In this document: piece by piece, positions 18,798 to 28,473 of the stretch
Layout: every line of letters begins with the position of its first letter
How positions within the stretch are numbered: the stretch's first letter is position 1
Origin: an uncultured Collinsella sp.
GTDB taxonomy: Bacteria; Actinomycetota; Coriobacteriia; Coriobacteriales; Coriobacteriaceae
DNA length: 64,000 bases
Assembly (NCBI GenBank): GCA_937925715.1
Contig: CALAMG010000014.1
Coordinates: 62,001-126,000 of the forward strand
Direction: 5' to 3'
Program-made: the position numbers and the translations under genes
Notes under the pieces: model-generated
What the model saw: the letters and a program-made list of their open reading frames with translations, nothing else
What the model was told of the DNA's origin: nothing
The model's database searches: none

Positions 18798-20669
18798 TCA
18801 GTCGAGCTCGTGCGCACGCGCACCTTCGAACTGCATTCGATAGTAACGGGCATAGGTGCCGCCACGGGCGAGAAGCTCCTCGTGCGTGCCACGCTCCACA
18901 ACGCGACCATGCTCAACGGTCGCAATCTCATCGGCATGCTTAATGGTAGAAAGGCGGTGGGCGATGATAATCGTGGTGCGGCCGCGTGCTAGCTCTTCGA
19001 GCGACGCCTGCACCGCCTCCTCGCTCTCGTTATCCAAAGCACTCGTCGCCTCGTCCAAAATCAGGATCTTGGGGTTCTTGAGAAACACGCGCGCGATGGC
19101 AACGCGCTGCTTCTGTCCGCCCGAAAGACGGCTGCCGCGCTCGCCCACGACCGTGTCATAGCCCTGTGGAAGCGACTCGATAAAGGCATCGATGTTGGCG
19201 CGACGGGCCGCCTCGGCGATCTCTTCCGCCGTAGCGCCCGGCTTGCCGTAGGCGATGTTCTCGCCAATCGTACCGTCAAACAGATAGACATCCTGCTGCA
19301 CCAGGCCGATGGCGCGACGCAGGCTCTGCTGCGTCACATCACGCACGTCCTGGCCGTCGATGCTAATGGATCCGGCAGCCACGTCATAAAAGCGCGGCAA
19401 CAGCGAACAGGTCGTGGACTTGCCACCGCCCGAAGGGCCAACCAGCGCGATGGTCTGCCCGGGCTTGATGGACAGATCCATATGGTCGATAACGGGACGC
19501 TCGTCGGCATCGCCCTCGCCCAGCTCAACGTCCTCGTAGTTAAAGCACACGTCGTGATACTCCACGGCGCCGGCAGTCACCTGCAGATCCGTGGCGCCCG
19601 GCTTGTCCTGGATATCCGGCGCGGTCGAGAGCACCTCGTCCATACGCTTAAAGCCGGCGATAGCCTTCTGATACGTTTCGGCCGAATTGACGAGCGTCTC
19701 AAGCGGCGTGCAGAACAGCGAAATATAGAGTGCAAAGGTCGCCATATCGACCGCCTGCAGCTGTCCCTGGGCGACCAGCCAGCCGCCCAGCAGCACCACG
19801 ATCACATAGAGCACACCCGAGAGCAGGCCATACGTCGCGGTATAGACGCCCATGGCGTGATACATGTTCTCCTTGGACGAAAGATAGCGATTGTTTGAGG
19901 CGCGGAACTTGAAGCGTTCGGTCTCCTCATTGGCAAAGCTCTTGACCACACGCATGCCCGCCAGCGAATCCTGCAGCTGCGCATTGATGCCGCTGATTTT
20001 TTTGCGGTTGTCGCTAAAGACCTCGCGCATGCGCATGTTCTGCCAAAACATGATGACCGCAAACGCCGCCGTCACCACGGCCATGGCGAGCGCCAGCACC
20101 GGGGCAATGGTAAAGAGGATCACAAATGAGCCGATGATCTCGATGCCGCAGATGATGATCCACTCGGGCACGTGGTGCGCCGCCTCGCAGATATCGAACA
20201 GGTCGTTGACCACGCGGCTCATCATGTCGCCCGAGCTGTTGCGGTCGAAGTATGCAAAGCTAAAGCGCTCATACTGGTCGAACAGGTCCTCGCGCATTTT
20301 GGACTCCATACGCGCGCCCATCACGTGACCCCAATAGCTCACAAAATAGCGGCAGGCGCAGCGGACGGCATACATCAGCACCAAGCCCACCGCGATCATG
20401 CCGAGCGCCTGCATAATGGCAGCCTGACCCTGAGTAAATAGCCCACCGGTCAAATTGCGCAGAATAATGGGGAACGCCAGGTCAATGGCGGCAAGCACCA
20501 GAGCACAAACAGTATCAGCAACAAAAAGCCCCATCTGGGGCTTGTAATAAGACAAAAACCTCTTCAGCATAATCACCTTACGCGGTTTTACCAAACCGCG
20601 TTTCGTCTCGACGCTGCAAGTGCTCCATTTGGACAATCTGGCCTTCAATCGTCGGTCGCGTATATCCAT
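18798..20669 (-). CDS. ABC exporter, fused membrane and ATPase domains
   Basis: A half-transporter of the MsbA/LmrA type that should work as a dimer to export a lipid, peptide or drug. It has six transmembrane segments in the first 330 residues, then a nucleotide-binding domain with Walker A GPSGGGKSTTCS, signature LSGGQKQRVAIARVF and Walker B ILILDEATSALD. The start at 20667-20669 has a very strong ribosome site (AGAGGAGGG). The family-typical start is 33 codons downstream (MLKRFLSYYKP, 20568-20570) with a weaker AAGGTG. If the downstream ATG is used, the intervening bases, which include a 9-bp hairpin, are leader. A membrane protein gene follows in the operon. Confidence 0.92.
   Translation of the reverse strand: MDIRDRRLKARLSKWSTCSVETKRGLVKPRKVIMLKRFLSYYKPQMGLFVADTVCALVLAAIDLAFPIILRNLTGGLFTQGQAAIMQALGMIAVGLVLMYAVRCACRYFVSYWGHVMGARMESKMREDLFDQYERFSFAYFDRNSSGDMMSRVVNDLFDICEAAHHVPEWIIICGIEIIGSFVILFTIAPVLALAMAVVTAAFAVIMFWQNMRMREVFSDNRKKISGINAQLQDSLAGMRVVKSFANEETERFKFRASNNRYLSSKENMYHAMGVYTATYGLLSGVLYVIVVLLGGWLVAQGQLQAVDMATFALYISLFCTPLETLVNSAETYQKAIAGFKRMDEVLSTAPDIQDKPGATDLQVTAGAVEYHDVCFNYEDVELGEGDADERPVIDHMDLSIKPGQTIALVGPSGGGKSTTCSLLPRFYDVAAGSISIDGQDVRDVTQQSLRRAIGLVQQDVYLFDGTIGENIAYGKPGATAEEIAEAARRANIDAFIESLPQGYDTVVGERGSRLSGGQKQRVAIARVFLKNPKILILDEATSALDNESEEAVQASLEELARGRTTIIIAHRLSTIKHADEIATVEHGRVVERGTHEELLARGGTYARYYRMQFEGARAHELD
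20580..20601 (-). promoter_or_regulatory. Hairpin before the internal start of the ABC exporter
   Basis: ACGCGGTTT and AAACCGCGT pair around a 4-base loop, ending next to the AAGGTG ribosome site of the downstream ATG (20568-20570). It could hinder or time use of that start. Confidence 0.4.
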
Positions 20670-20715
20670 ACGCTTCCCTCCTCTTTTAGGCCACCTTGTC
20701 TCAAATGGAGCACTT
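20618..20715. repeat. 14-bp inverted repeat flanking the ABC exporter start
   Basis: AAGTGCTCCATTTG at 20618-20631 is repeated inverted and perfect at 20702-20715. The 70-base interval contains the AGAGGAGGG ribosome site and the upstream ATG. Pairing in mRNA would enclose both; alternatively the arms are operator halves. Confidence 0.5.
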
Positions 20716-20754
20716 TCGCTGACTTACACAAACCTGCGGGATCATCCCCGCTCG

Positions 20755-21450
20755 TTAAAGCTCGGCCCCGCCTAGTCGGTGCGCGATGCTGTCGCAGGCA
20801 AGCGCGCCTACGACGGTCTTGGCGTCTTCGATCTTGCCGTCGAGCACGGCGTCGATCAGCTCGTGCAGCGGCACCAGGTCCACGTTGACAAACTCGTCAT
20901 CATCGGGGTTGGGCGCATCAAACTCGAGCTTGGTAGCCAAGTAGATGTGGATGATCTCATCGCAAAAACCGCAGGACGTGACAATCGACGTCAAAAAGCG
21001 AATACGACCGGCCTTAAAGCCCGTCTCCTCATGCAGTTCGCGCTTGGCGCAATCGAGCGGGTCCTCGCCCGGGTCGAGCTTGCCGGCAGGAATCTCGACC
21101 GTCACGCGGTCGATGGCGGTGCGGTACTGACGCACCAGTACGATCTTGCCGCTCTCGGTCAGTGCCACAACGGCCGCCGCACCCGGATGGCGAACGATAT
21201 CGCGGGCGCTGCGGTGACCGTTGGGCAGCTCAACCTCAAGACGGTGGACGTCGAGAATCTTGCCCTTCCAGGCGCACTCCTCCGAAAGAATCTTCTCGTG
21301 CAGCTCGGCATCGTGCGGGTCGTCGTCGCCCAGCACCAGTGCCGGCTCGTCAGCGACCTCGCCACCAGGCTCGCCCTCGGCGTGCCCATACATGCGGCTG
21401 TCCTCTTCGACGATCTGCGCGTCCACGAGCTCTTCGTTCTTCTCGTCCAT
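20755..21450 (-). CDS. NUDIX hydrolase, ADP-ribose pyrophosphatase type
   Basis: This enzyme probably hydrolyses ADP-ribose or a related nucleoside diphosphate. Residues about 1-55 are an acidic extension. The NUDIX fold follows with a beta strand region (IVLVRQYRTAIDRVTVEIPA) and an intact NUDIX box in GKLDPGEDPLDCAKRELHEE continuing TGF. The ATG at 21448-21450 has GAGAGGA upstream at a better distance than the ATG nine bases earlier. It begins 22 bases after purD, suggesting co-transcription. Confidence 0.9.
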   Translation of the reverse strand: MDEKNEELVDAQIVEEDSRMYGHAEGEPGGEVADEPALVLGDDDPHDAELHEKILSEECAWKGKILDVHRLEVELPNGHRSARDIVRHPGAAAVVALTESGKIVLVRQYRTAIDRVTVEIPAGKLDPGEDPLDCAKRELHEETGFKAGRIRFLTSIVTSCGFCDEIIHIYLATKLEFDAPNPDDDEFVNVDLVPLHELIDAVLDGKIEDAKTVVGALACDSIAHRLGGAEL

Positions 21451-21471
21451 CCGTCTCATTCCTCTCGGATT

Positions 21472-22776
21472 TTAGGCATCCCAGGCGTCGCGGCCGCGCA
21501 GCGCGCGCAGGCCGATGTCGTGACGCAGGGTCTTGCCCTCAAAATCAATCTTCTCGCAGGCCTCGTAGGCAAGGTTGCGAGCGTTCTCGAACGTGTCGCC
21601 CAGAGCGGTCACGGCAAGCACGCGGCCACCATTGGTCACGAGCTGGCCGTCCACCACGGCGGTGCCCGCGTGGTACACGGTCACGTTCTCCATGGCCTCG
21701 GCATCGGCGATACCGGTGATGACCTTGCCCTTCTCGTAGCTGCCGGGATAGCCCGCGCTCGTCAGGACAACGGCCACGGCCCACTCGTCACGCCAGTCGA
21801 GCTCAATCTGATCGAGCTCGCAGTTGGCACAAGCCAGCATGACCTCGACCAGGTCGTTCTTAAGGCGCGGCAGCACGACCTGCGTCTCGGGGTCGCCAAA
21901 GCGGGCATTGAACTCCAGCACCTTGGGGCCGGCAGGCGTGAGCATAAAGCCGCCGTACAGGCAGCCGCGGTAGTCGATACCCTCGACAGCGAGCTCGGCC
22001 ACGGTCTGCTCCATGACCTTCACCATCGTGGCGTGCTCCTCGTCAGTCACGATGGGCACCGGGCTGTAGACGCCCATGCCACCGGTGTTGGGGCCCTTGT
22101 CGCCCTCGAGCGCGCGCTTGTGGTCCTGCGAGGTGGCCATGGGGCGAACGGTCTTGCCGTCGGTAAAGGCCAGCAGCGAGCACTCGGGGCCAACGAGCAT
22201 CTCCTCGATAACCACGGTGTTGCCGGCATCGCCAAAGGTGCCGCCAAAACACTCGCGCACGGCCTCCTCGGCCTGCGCAAGCTCGGTTGCCACGATAACG
22301 CCCTTGCCCGCGGCAAGGCCGTCGGCCTTGACGACCAGCGGGGCGCCCTGCTCGCGCACGTAGGCAAGAGCCGAAGCCTCGTCGGTAAACGAGCCGTAGG
22401 CCGCCGTAGGGATACCGGCGCGCTCCATGAGCTGCTTGGAGAACAGCTTGGAGCCCTCCATCTGGGCGCCCTCGGCACCCGGGCCAAAGCAGGGAATACC
22501 CGCCGCGCGCACGGCGTCGGCCACGCCCGCCACGAGCGGAGCCTCGGGGCCAATTACCACAAGTCCGCATCCGTGGCTCTGCGCAAACGCCGCCACGGCC
22601 GCAGGATCGCAGTCGTCGAGAACAACGTTCTCGCCGCAGCTCGCGGTGCCGCCGTTGCCCGGCGCAATGTAGAGCTTGCCGGCGCGCGGTGATGCTGCGA
22701 GCTTGGCTGCCAAAGCATGCTCACGGCCGCCGCTGCCCAACAACAGGATGTCGATGGTTTGAGTGTCCGCCTTCAA
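21472..22776 (-). CDS. purD: Phosphoribosylamine-glycine ligase
   Basis: PurD joins phosphoribosylamine and glycine, step two of purine synthesis. The 434-residue ATP-grasp enzyme contains ILLLGSGGREHALAAKLA at the N-terminus, APGNGGTA, the VVIGPEAPLVAGVADAVR segment and the GFMLTPAGPKVLEFNARFGD metal-binding region. The start is taken as TTG at 22774-22776, because AGAGGAGG stands five bases before it and the protein then begins at the family position; no ATG is suitable. Confidence 0.96.
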   Translation of the reverse strand: MKADTQTIDILLLGSGGREHALAAKLAASPRAGKLYIAPGNGGTASCGENVVLDDCDPAAVAAFAQSHGCGLVVIGPEAPLVAGVADAVRAAGIPCFGPGAEGAQMEGSKLFSKQLMERAGIPTAAYGSFTDEASALAYVREQGAPLVVKADGLAAGKGVIVATELAQAEEAVRECFGGTFGDAGNTVVIEEMLVGPECSLLAFTDGKTVRPMATSQDHKRALEGDKGPNTGGMGVYSPVPIVTDEEHATMVKVMEQTVAELAVEGIDYRGCLYGGFMLTPAGPKVLEFNARFGDPETQVVLPRLKNDLVEVMLACANCELDQIELDWRDEWAVAVVLTSAGYPGSYEKGKVITGIADAEAMENVTVYHAGTAVVDGQLVTNGGRVLAVTALGDTFENARNLAYEACEKIDFEGKTLRHDIGLRALRGRDAWDA

Positions 22777-22830
22777 GGGTGCCTCCTCTATGGATGAACG
22801 GCCCGCTCCGCGCGAGCCCTTTGCAAGCAA

Positions 22831-22872
22831 ATATACCCCTCGGCCGCCCGTCCGGGCTGCAAAGGGGTATAT
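22831..22872 (-). terminator. Probable terminator after purA
   Basis: ATATACCCCT pairs with AGGGGTATAT, with a GC-rich nested stem in the loop; only a short T-rich stretch follows on the minus strand. It lies between the end of purA and the start of purD. Confidence 0.5.
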
Positions 22873-22894
22873 CGCAATAACCAAATAGTCCCGA

Positions 22895-24181
<1,287 letters not shown>

Positions 24182-24274
24182 GTTTACTCCTTACATTCAT
24201 GGACTGTCTACGCGCCACGCCGGCACGCAGAAGCACAAAACATTCCCAGTATACCCGTGCAACGGGCGCCTGTC

Positions 24275-25666
24275 CTACTCCTCGGCATGTGCCCCATCAA
24301 GCTCATAGAACTTGGTGGATGCCGGCAGGAACATCAGATCGACGTCGCCGATCGGGCCCGAACGGTTCTTGGCCACGACGATACGCGTAACGCCCTCGTC
24401 GGGTCGATCGTCGCGCGAGGCCTCGGCCTCGTCGGCGGAGCGGTCCAAGAACATAACGATATCGGCGTCCTGCTCGATGGAGCCCGATTCACGAAGGTCG
24501 GAAAGCTGCGGGCGCTTGCCGGTACGGGATTCGACCTGACGCGAGAGCTGCGACAGCGCGATGAGCGGGATCTTGAGCTCCTTGGCCATGATCTTCAGAC
24601 CACGCGACATCTCCGAAACCTCGACGGTACGGCTCTCGGAGCGGCGTCCCGGCGGAGGACTCACCAGCTGCAGGTAGTCCAGGATGATGATTGCCTTCTC
24701 CTTGTTATGGAGCATGCGGCGGCTCTTGGCGCGAATCTCGGTCACTGTGGTGCCGGGCGTATCGTCAATCAGAATATCGAGCTTGGACAAGGTCTGCGTG
24801 GCCTCGTTGATATTGGCCCACTGCTCGGGGCTAATGCGGCCCATGCGGAAGTCACTGATCGAGATCATGGCGTAGGCGCAAATCAGACGCTGGGCAATTT
24901 CTTTGCCCGACATCTCCAGCGAGAAGAAGCCGACGGTATAACCGGCAGCGGCAGCGTTGAGCGCCAGATTCAGGGCGAACGACGTCTTACCCACAGCAGG
25001 GCGGGCGCCGATAATGATGAGCTGGCCCTCGCGGAAGCCCATGAGCATGCGGTCGAGTGACGGGAAGCCCGTGGGCACGCCCGCAGCCTGGCCACCGGCC
25101 TGGCACACTTCCTCGGCCTCGTTATAGGCCTCGACCATAAACTCGGTCAACGTCTTGTAGCTCGACTTGACCTCGCGTGCCGTGACCTTGAGCAGCTTGC
25201 TCTCGGCCAGCTCGACAACCTCTTTGGTGTCGGTGGGGGCGTTATATGCCAGCGCGTTGATCTCGTTGGTGGCGCCGATCAGCTCACGCAGCATCGAGTC
25301 GCGACGCACGATGGCGGCATGGTGCTGCCAGTTGACGAGCGACAGGGTCTGACCCATCAACTCCAAAATGTACGCTTCGCCGCCCACGGCATCGAGCTTG
25401 TTGATGCTTCGCAGGTAATCGATCAGCGAGATGGAGTCGATGGGAATGCGGCTGTTGTACATATCGACCATCGCGGTATAGATGGTCTTATGAATGGGCC
25501 GGTAGAAGTCATCGGGCTGCAGCTCGACCTGGGCCTCTTCGACCACCTCGGGCGATAGCAGCATAGCGGCCAGCACATTGGCCTCTGCATCTTGGTTTTG
25601 GGGAAGACCCAACTTTGAGCCGCGGTCCTCAACCGTCAGCCCGGTCTCCCTATCGTCATATGCCAT
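24275..25666 (-). CDS. dnaB: Replicative DNA helicase
   Basis: DnaB is the hexameric 5'-3' helicase of the replication fork. It has the N-terminal DnaB domain (LPQNQDAEANVLAAMLLSP from residue 21) and the RecA-like C-terminal domain with Walker A GARPAVGKT (220-228), Walker B IILDYLQL and the H4 DNA-binding segment before SDLRESGSIEQDADIVMFLD. No intein is present. Three ATGs lie close together; the third (25664-25666) is favoured by GAGGATG at good distance. Loader genes are not visible here; dciA lies at 40.8 kb. Confidence 0.97.
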   Translation of the reverse strand: MAYDDRETGLTVEDRGSKLGLPQNQDAEANVLAAMLLSPEVVEEAQVELQPDDFYRPIHKTIYTAMVDMYNSRIPIDSISLIDYLRSINKLDAVGGEAYILELMGQTLSLVNWQHHAAIVRRDSMLRELIGATNEINALAYNAPTDTKEVVELAESKLLKVTAREVKSSYKTLTEFMVEAYNEAEEVCQAGGQAAGVPTGFPSLDRMLMGFREGQLIIIGARPAVGKTSFALNLALNAAAAGYTVGFFSLEMSGKEIAQRLICAYAMISISDFRMGRISPEQWANINEATQTLSKLDILIDDTPGTTVTEIRAKSRRMLHNKEKAIIILDYLQLVSPPPGRRSESRTVEVSEMSRGLKIMAKELKIPLIALSQLSRQVESRTGKRPQLSDLRESGSIEQDADIVMFLDRSADEAEASRDDRPDEGVTRIVVAKNRSGPIGDVDLMFLPASTKFYELDGAHAEE

Positions 25667-25828
25667 GAGCATCCTCATTCATATCGCTTGCGAGCATCCA
25701 TAGTATCAGCCACGGTCCCAAAACGCGCCGCGCGCCGCCAATCATCACCGAACCAAACGGATGAACGGTCCTGTATATAGGACTTCGACGCAACGTTCAC
25801 CATGACACTCACTCAGCGCAAAAAACAA

Positions 25829-25858
25829 AAGGGCGCCCTGGTCTCCCAGAGCGCCCTT
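25829..25858 (-). terminator. Terminator of the rpsF-ssb-rpsR-rplI operon
   Basis: A GC-rich hairpin (GGGCGC-CTGG / CCAG-GCGCCC with one bulge each side) with A-run on the plus-strand side, thus T-rich after it on the minus strand, 33 bases beyond rplI. Confidence 0.8.
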
Positions 25859-25890
25859 CTTAGAACAAGATTGTTGCGTTGCAGCAAATG

Positions 25891-26430
25891 CTACTCGGCA
25901 GCAGCCTCAGTCTCGACCTCGGCGGTCTCGGCCTCGGCGACCTCAGCGGCCTCCTCGACCTCAGCCTCGGCAGCGAGCTCCTCGGCGGTAACGCCGACGA
26001 GAACGACAACCTCGGCCTTGATCTCGCGGTACAGCGAGATGGCAACGGTGTGGGCACCGGCAACCTTGATGGGCTTACCGAGCTCGACGCGCTTGCGGTC
26101 GATGTCCATACCGAGCTGAGCCTTGATGGCGTCAGCGATCATAGCGGCGGTAACGGAGCCAAAGAGGATGCCCTCGTCGCCGACCTTGACGTCAACGGTG
26201 ACCGTCTTGCCCTCGAAGGCAGCCTTGGTCTCGTTGGCGGTAGCCAGACGGACGGCCTCGCGCTTGGCGATGTTGTTGCGACGCTCGTCAAGCTGCTTGA
26301 GGTTGCCCTTGGTGGCGGCAACAGCGAGCTTCTTGGGGAACAGGAAGTTCTCAGCGTAACCCTGAGCGACCTCTACGACGTCACCCTCGCCGCCCTTGCC
26401 CTTGATCTCATCGAGAAGAATAACCTTCAT
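25891..26430 (-). CDS. rplI: Ribosomal protein bL9
   Basis: bL9 binds 23S rRNA at the base of the L1 stalk. The N-terminal domain is typical (MKVILLDEIKGKGGEGDVVE, then GYAENFLFPKKLA), followed by the long connecting helix and the C-terminal domain (GSVTAAMIADAIKAQLGMDI). The protein has 179 residues against the usual 148-150. The extra tail after residue 148 is almost only Ala and Glu (EVEEAAEVAEAETAEVETE), an unusual acidic extension. It is the last gene of its operon, 15 bases after rpsR. Confidence 0.97.
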   Translation of the reverse strand: MKVILLDEIKGKGGEGDVVEVAQGYAENFLFPKKLAVAATKGNLKQLDERRNNIAKREAVRLATANETKAAFEGKTVTVDVKVGDEGILFGSVTAAMIADAIKAQLGMDIDRKRVELGKPIKVAGAHTVAISLYREIKAEVVVLVGVTAEELAAEAEVEEAAEVAEAETAEVETEAAAE

Positions 26431-26445
26431 GATGCGTCTCCCTTC

Positions 26446-26712
26446 TTAGCCGCGGTCGCGGTTGCCACGAGAGGAAACCACGGGGACGGTGTACGGCAGG
26501 AGAGCCATCTCGCGGGCGCGCTTGATGGCGTTGGCGATGTCATGCTGATGCTGCGTGCAAGCGCCAGTGACGCGACGGGGCTTGATCTTGCCACGGTCGG
26601 TCATGTACTTACGGAGAAGCTGAGTGTCCTTATAGTCGATGAACTCAGTGTTCTCCTTGCAGAACTGGCAGTACTTACGACGCGGCTGACGTGCAGAAAA
26701 ATCATTAGCCAT
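26446..26712 (-). CDS. rpsR: Ribosomal protein bS18
   Basis: An 88-residue small-subunit protein that pairs with bS6 on the platform. It shows the KYCQFCKENTEFIDYKD segment with two cysteines (possible zinc form), LLRKYMTDRGKIKPRRVTG and ANAIKRAREMALLPY. The ATG at 26710-26712 has AAAGGT before it; the longer open frame reaches back towards ssb without a ribosome site. Confidence 0.97.
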   Translation of the reverse strand: MANDFSARQPRRKYCQFCKENTEFIDYKDTQLLRKYMTDRGKIKPRRVTGACTQHQHDIANAIKRAREMALLPYTVPVVSSRGNRDRG

Positions 26713-26784
26713 GTCAAAATACCTTTCATTTGGCAACTTCGGCGAACCGAAGCCGCCTCTCACTCAAAAATAGGTGAACAACCC

Positions 26785-27237
26785 TTAGAACGGGATGTCC
26801 TCATCGTAGACGTCGACCGCGGGCGGCGTAGCCACCGGCGCGGCAGGACGTGCTGCGGGCGCGGGAGCTGCGGGGGCGTAACCGCCCTGATCGTAGCCAC
26901 CCTGGCCACCACGGGAGCTCATAAACTCGATCTCATCGACGATGACCTCAAGCTTGCTCCGGCGCTGGCCGTCGCGCTCCCAAGAGCTGTAGCGCAGCTT
27001 GCCCTCGATCGCGACCTTGTTTCCCTTTGCCAGGAAACGGCTCACGGCCTCGGCGCGGGTGCCGAACATGGTGCAGTCGACAAAGTTGGGATAGTCCTCC
27101 CACTCGCCAGTCTGCGCGTTGCGGCGACGATCGTTCACGGCAACGCCAAAGGACAGAACCTGGGTTCCGCCGGCGGTGGCGCGCAGCTCGGGATCGCGGG
27201 TGAGGTTACCGGTGATGTTCACTCGATTGATGCTCAT
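26785..27237 (-). CDS. ssb: Single-stranded DNA-binding protein
   Basis: SSB coats single-stranded DNA at forks and repair sites. It has an OB-fold (residues 1-105: NRVNITGNLTRDPELR, FVDCTMFGTRAEAV and IEGKLRYSSWERDGQ), then a Gly/Pro/Ala-rich linker and the acidic tip DEDIPF that recruits partner proteins. The length is 150 residues. It lies between rpsF and rpsR, the standard order. Confidence 0.97.
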   Translation of the reverse strand: MSINRVNITGNLTRDPELRATAGGTQVLSFGVAVNDRRRNAQTGEWEDYPNFVDCTMFGTRAEAVSRFLAKGNKVAIEGKLRYSSWERDGQRRSKLEVIVDEIEFMSSRGGQGGYDQGGYAPAAPAPAARPAAPVATPPAVDVYDEDIPF

Positions 27238-27285
27238 AACTCACTACTTCCTCTTGGGGCACAAGCCCAGTCCAAAACGACAGTC

Positions 27286-27579
27286 TTACTCCTGGTCGTC
27301 GCGACGGACGATCATGTGGCGGACCACAGCGTCGGTGATGCGCAGGACGCGATCAAGCTCGGCGATCTGGGTAGGATCTGCGTGGAAGTTGATGAGGGTG
27401 TAGTCACCATCGGTGAGGTCGTTGATCTCGTAGGCGAGCTTGCGCTTGCCCCACTCGTCAACGGAGTCGACCTTGCCAGCGCCCTCAGCGATCGTGGTAT
27501 CGATACGCTTCATAACAGCGAGACGAGTCTCGGGGTCGAGCGACGGGTCAACAAAGAACAGCAGTTCATAAGCCTTCAT
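27286..27579 (-). CDS. rpsF: Ribosomal protein bS6
   Basis: A 97-residue platform protein and partner of bS18. It begins MKAYELLFFVDPSLDPE after the strong AGAGGAGGTGA site and contains GKRKLAYEINDLTDGDYTLI. It is the first gene of the rpsF-ssb-rpsR-rplI operon. The leader holds a 7-bp hairpin that may be the S6:S18 autoregulatory site. Confidence 0.97.
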   Translation of the reverse strand: MKAYELLFFVDPSLDPETRLAVMKRIDTTIAEGAGKVDSVDEWGKRKLAYEINDLTDGDYTLINFHADPTQIAELDRVLRITDAVVRHMIVRRDDQE

Positions 27580-27606
27580 ATTGTCACCTCCTCTGGGCAA
27601 ATGTGG

Positions 27607-27633
27607 CTTCAGGTCGTGAAGGTGCGCCTGAAG
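27607..27633 (-). promoter_or_regulatory. Hairpin in the rpsF leader, possible S6:S18 site
   Basis: CTTCAGG and CCTGAAG enclose a 13-base loop just upstream of the rpsF ribosome site. Many bacteria regulate rpsF through an S6:S18-binding leader hairpin. The typical CCG bulge is not obvious here, so the assignment rests on position only. Confidence 0.35.
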
Positions 27634-27650
27634 CAGGAAAAGACTTGGTA

Positions 27651-27679
27651 ATAATATCTTTCAACCTCCTAGGCTGCAA
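27651..27679 (-). promoter_or_regulatory. Promoter of the rpsF operon
   Basis: On the minus strand TTGCAG (27674-27679) and TATTAT (27651-27656) are separated by 17 bases, about 72 bases upstream of the rpsF start. Confidence 0.6.
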
Positions 27680-28039
27680 GAATATGCAGCTACAACCTCA
27701 TGACCTCCACATATGCCCATACTCGCACGACGTTTCATGCGCATTCCAACCAAATGCTGACCAAAAGCTTGACGGATCTGTGGACAAGATACGGTGCCGT
27801 GAGGACAAGCTGAGCCAAGTCGCAGGTCAACGGGCGCATGGTTGTGGTCACAAAATGCATACCAGTGGCCCACAGCACCACCCAAAGATTTTTAAATTCA
27901 TTGCCAAATCGCTTATAAATACCCCTTTTGAACAATTGAGTTGATCAACTACGCTGGTCGGAAGCCGTTTTTTGGCATCTCAAACCCCGCTGCAACGCCA
28001 AACGCGGCCAAGCGTTTTAAAAAATGCCAACTTTTCTGT
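27680..28039. other. Intergenic stretch with no gene seen
   Basis: Between the rpsF promoter and the tRNA-Ser promoter there are about 360 bases. Open frames here have no ribosome sites and no recognisable protein. A short GTTGATCAAC palindrome near 27940 is the only visible structure. Confidence 0.6.
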
Positions 28040-28067
28040 TTGCACTTTGCGATTCCTCGTGTATACT
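28040..28067 (+). promoter_or_regulatory. Promoter of the tRNA-Ser genes
   Basis: TTGCAC (28040-28045) and TATACT (28062-28067) are separated by 16 bases, 16 bases before the first tRNA-Ser. Confidence 0.7.
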
Positions 28068-28083
28068 GACTTTCGCATTTAAC

Positions 28084-28174
28084 GGAGAGTTGTCCGAGTG
28101 GCCGAAGGAGCACGATTGGAAATCGTGTAGGCGTCAAAAGCGTCTCCAGGGTTCAAATCCCTGACTCTCCGCCA
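28084..28174 (+). tRNA. tRNA-Ser (GGA)
   Basis: The acceptor stem GGAGAGT pairs with ACTCTCC, CCA is encoded, the anticodon loop reads ATTGGAAAT (GGA) and a long variable arm is present as required for tRNA-Ser. The T arm is GGGTTCAAATCCC. It reads UCC/UCU serine codons. Confidence 0.95.
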
Positions 28175-28183
28175 GTTAATTCC

Positions 28184-28207
28184 AAAGCAGGCCTTCGAGC
28201 CTGCTTT
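28184..28207 (+). terminator. Hairpin terminator between the tRNA-Ser genes
   Basis: AAAGCAGGC pairs with GCCTGCTTT around CTTCGA, followed by GTTTTT. Confidence 0.75.
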
Positions 28208-28222
28208 GTTTTTACCCCACGC

Positions 28223-28313
28223 GGAGGGGTGGCAGAGTGGTTGAATGCGGCGGTCTCGAAAACCGTTTGGCCTGTATAAGGTCACGAGGGTTCGAATCCC
28301 TCCTCCTCCGCCA
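28223..28313 (+). tRNA. tRNA-Ser (CGA)
   Basis: The acceptor GGAGGGG pairs with CTCCTCC (one wobble), CCA is encoded, the anticodon in GTCTCGAAAAC is CGA and a long variable arm follows. It lies 49 bases behind tRNA-Ser (GGA). It reads the UCG codon. Confidence 0.95.
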
Positions 28314-28324
28314 TTTAGATTGAG

Positions 28325-28348
28325 AAAGCTCCCAAGAATGGGAGCTTT
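28325..28348 (+). terminator. Terminator after tRNA-Ser (CGA)
   Basis: AAAGCTCCC and GGGAGCTTT form a 9-bp hairpin followed by a T-run. Confidence 0.85.
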
Positions 28349-28385
28349 TTTGTTATCGAAATACGTCTCGATCCCACGCTTCCCC

Positions 28386-28463
28386 AAACATGTACGTCAG
28401 CCTCAAAAAACGACATTTTTCGACATCTTTGGAGGCTGACGTACACGTTTGGATTGAGCTCAC
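28386..28463. repeat. 78-bp inverted repeat, left copy, of nuclease-gene cassette
   Basis: This 78-base sequence recurs inverted at 29574-29651 with three substitutions. It begins AAACATGTACGTCAGCCTC and ends GGATTGAGCTCAC. Each copy is itself a hairpin: ATGTACGTCAGCCTC pairs with the later GAGGCTGACGTACAC/T. Its loop carries two CGACAT repeats. The inner end of the left copy lies 10 bases beyond the stop of the enclosed gene. Confidence 0.9.
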
Positions 28464-28473
28464 GGGAGCGGCG

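Noticed and set aside
27603..27944. Possible 113-residue plus-strand gene before the tRNA-Ser genes
   Set aside because: It starts inside the rpsF leader and promoter, has no ribosome site and no recognisable protein character.
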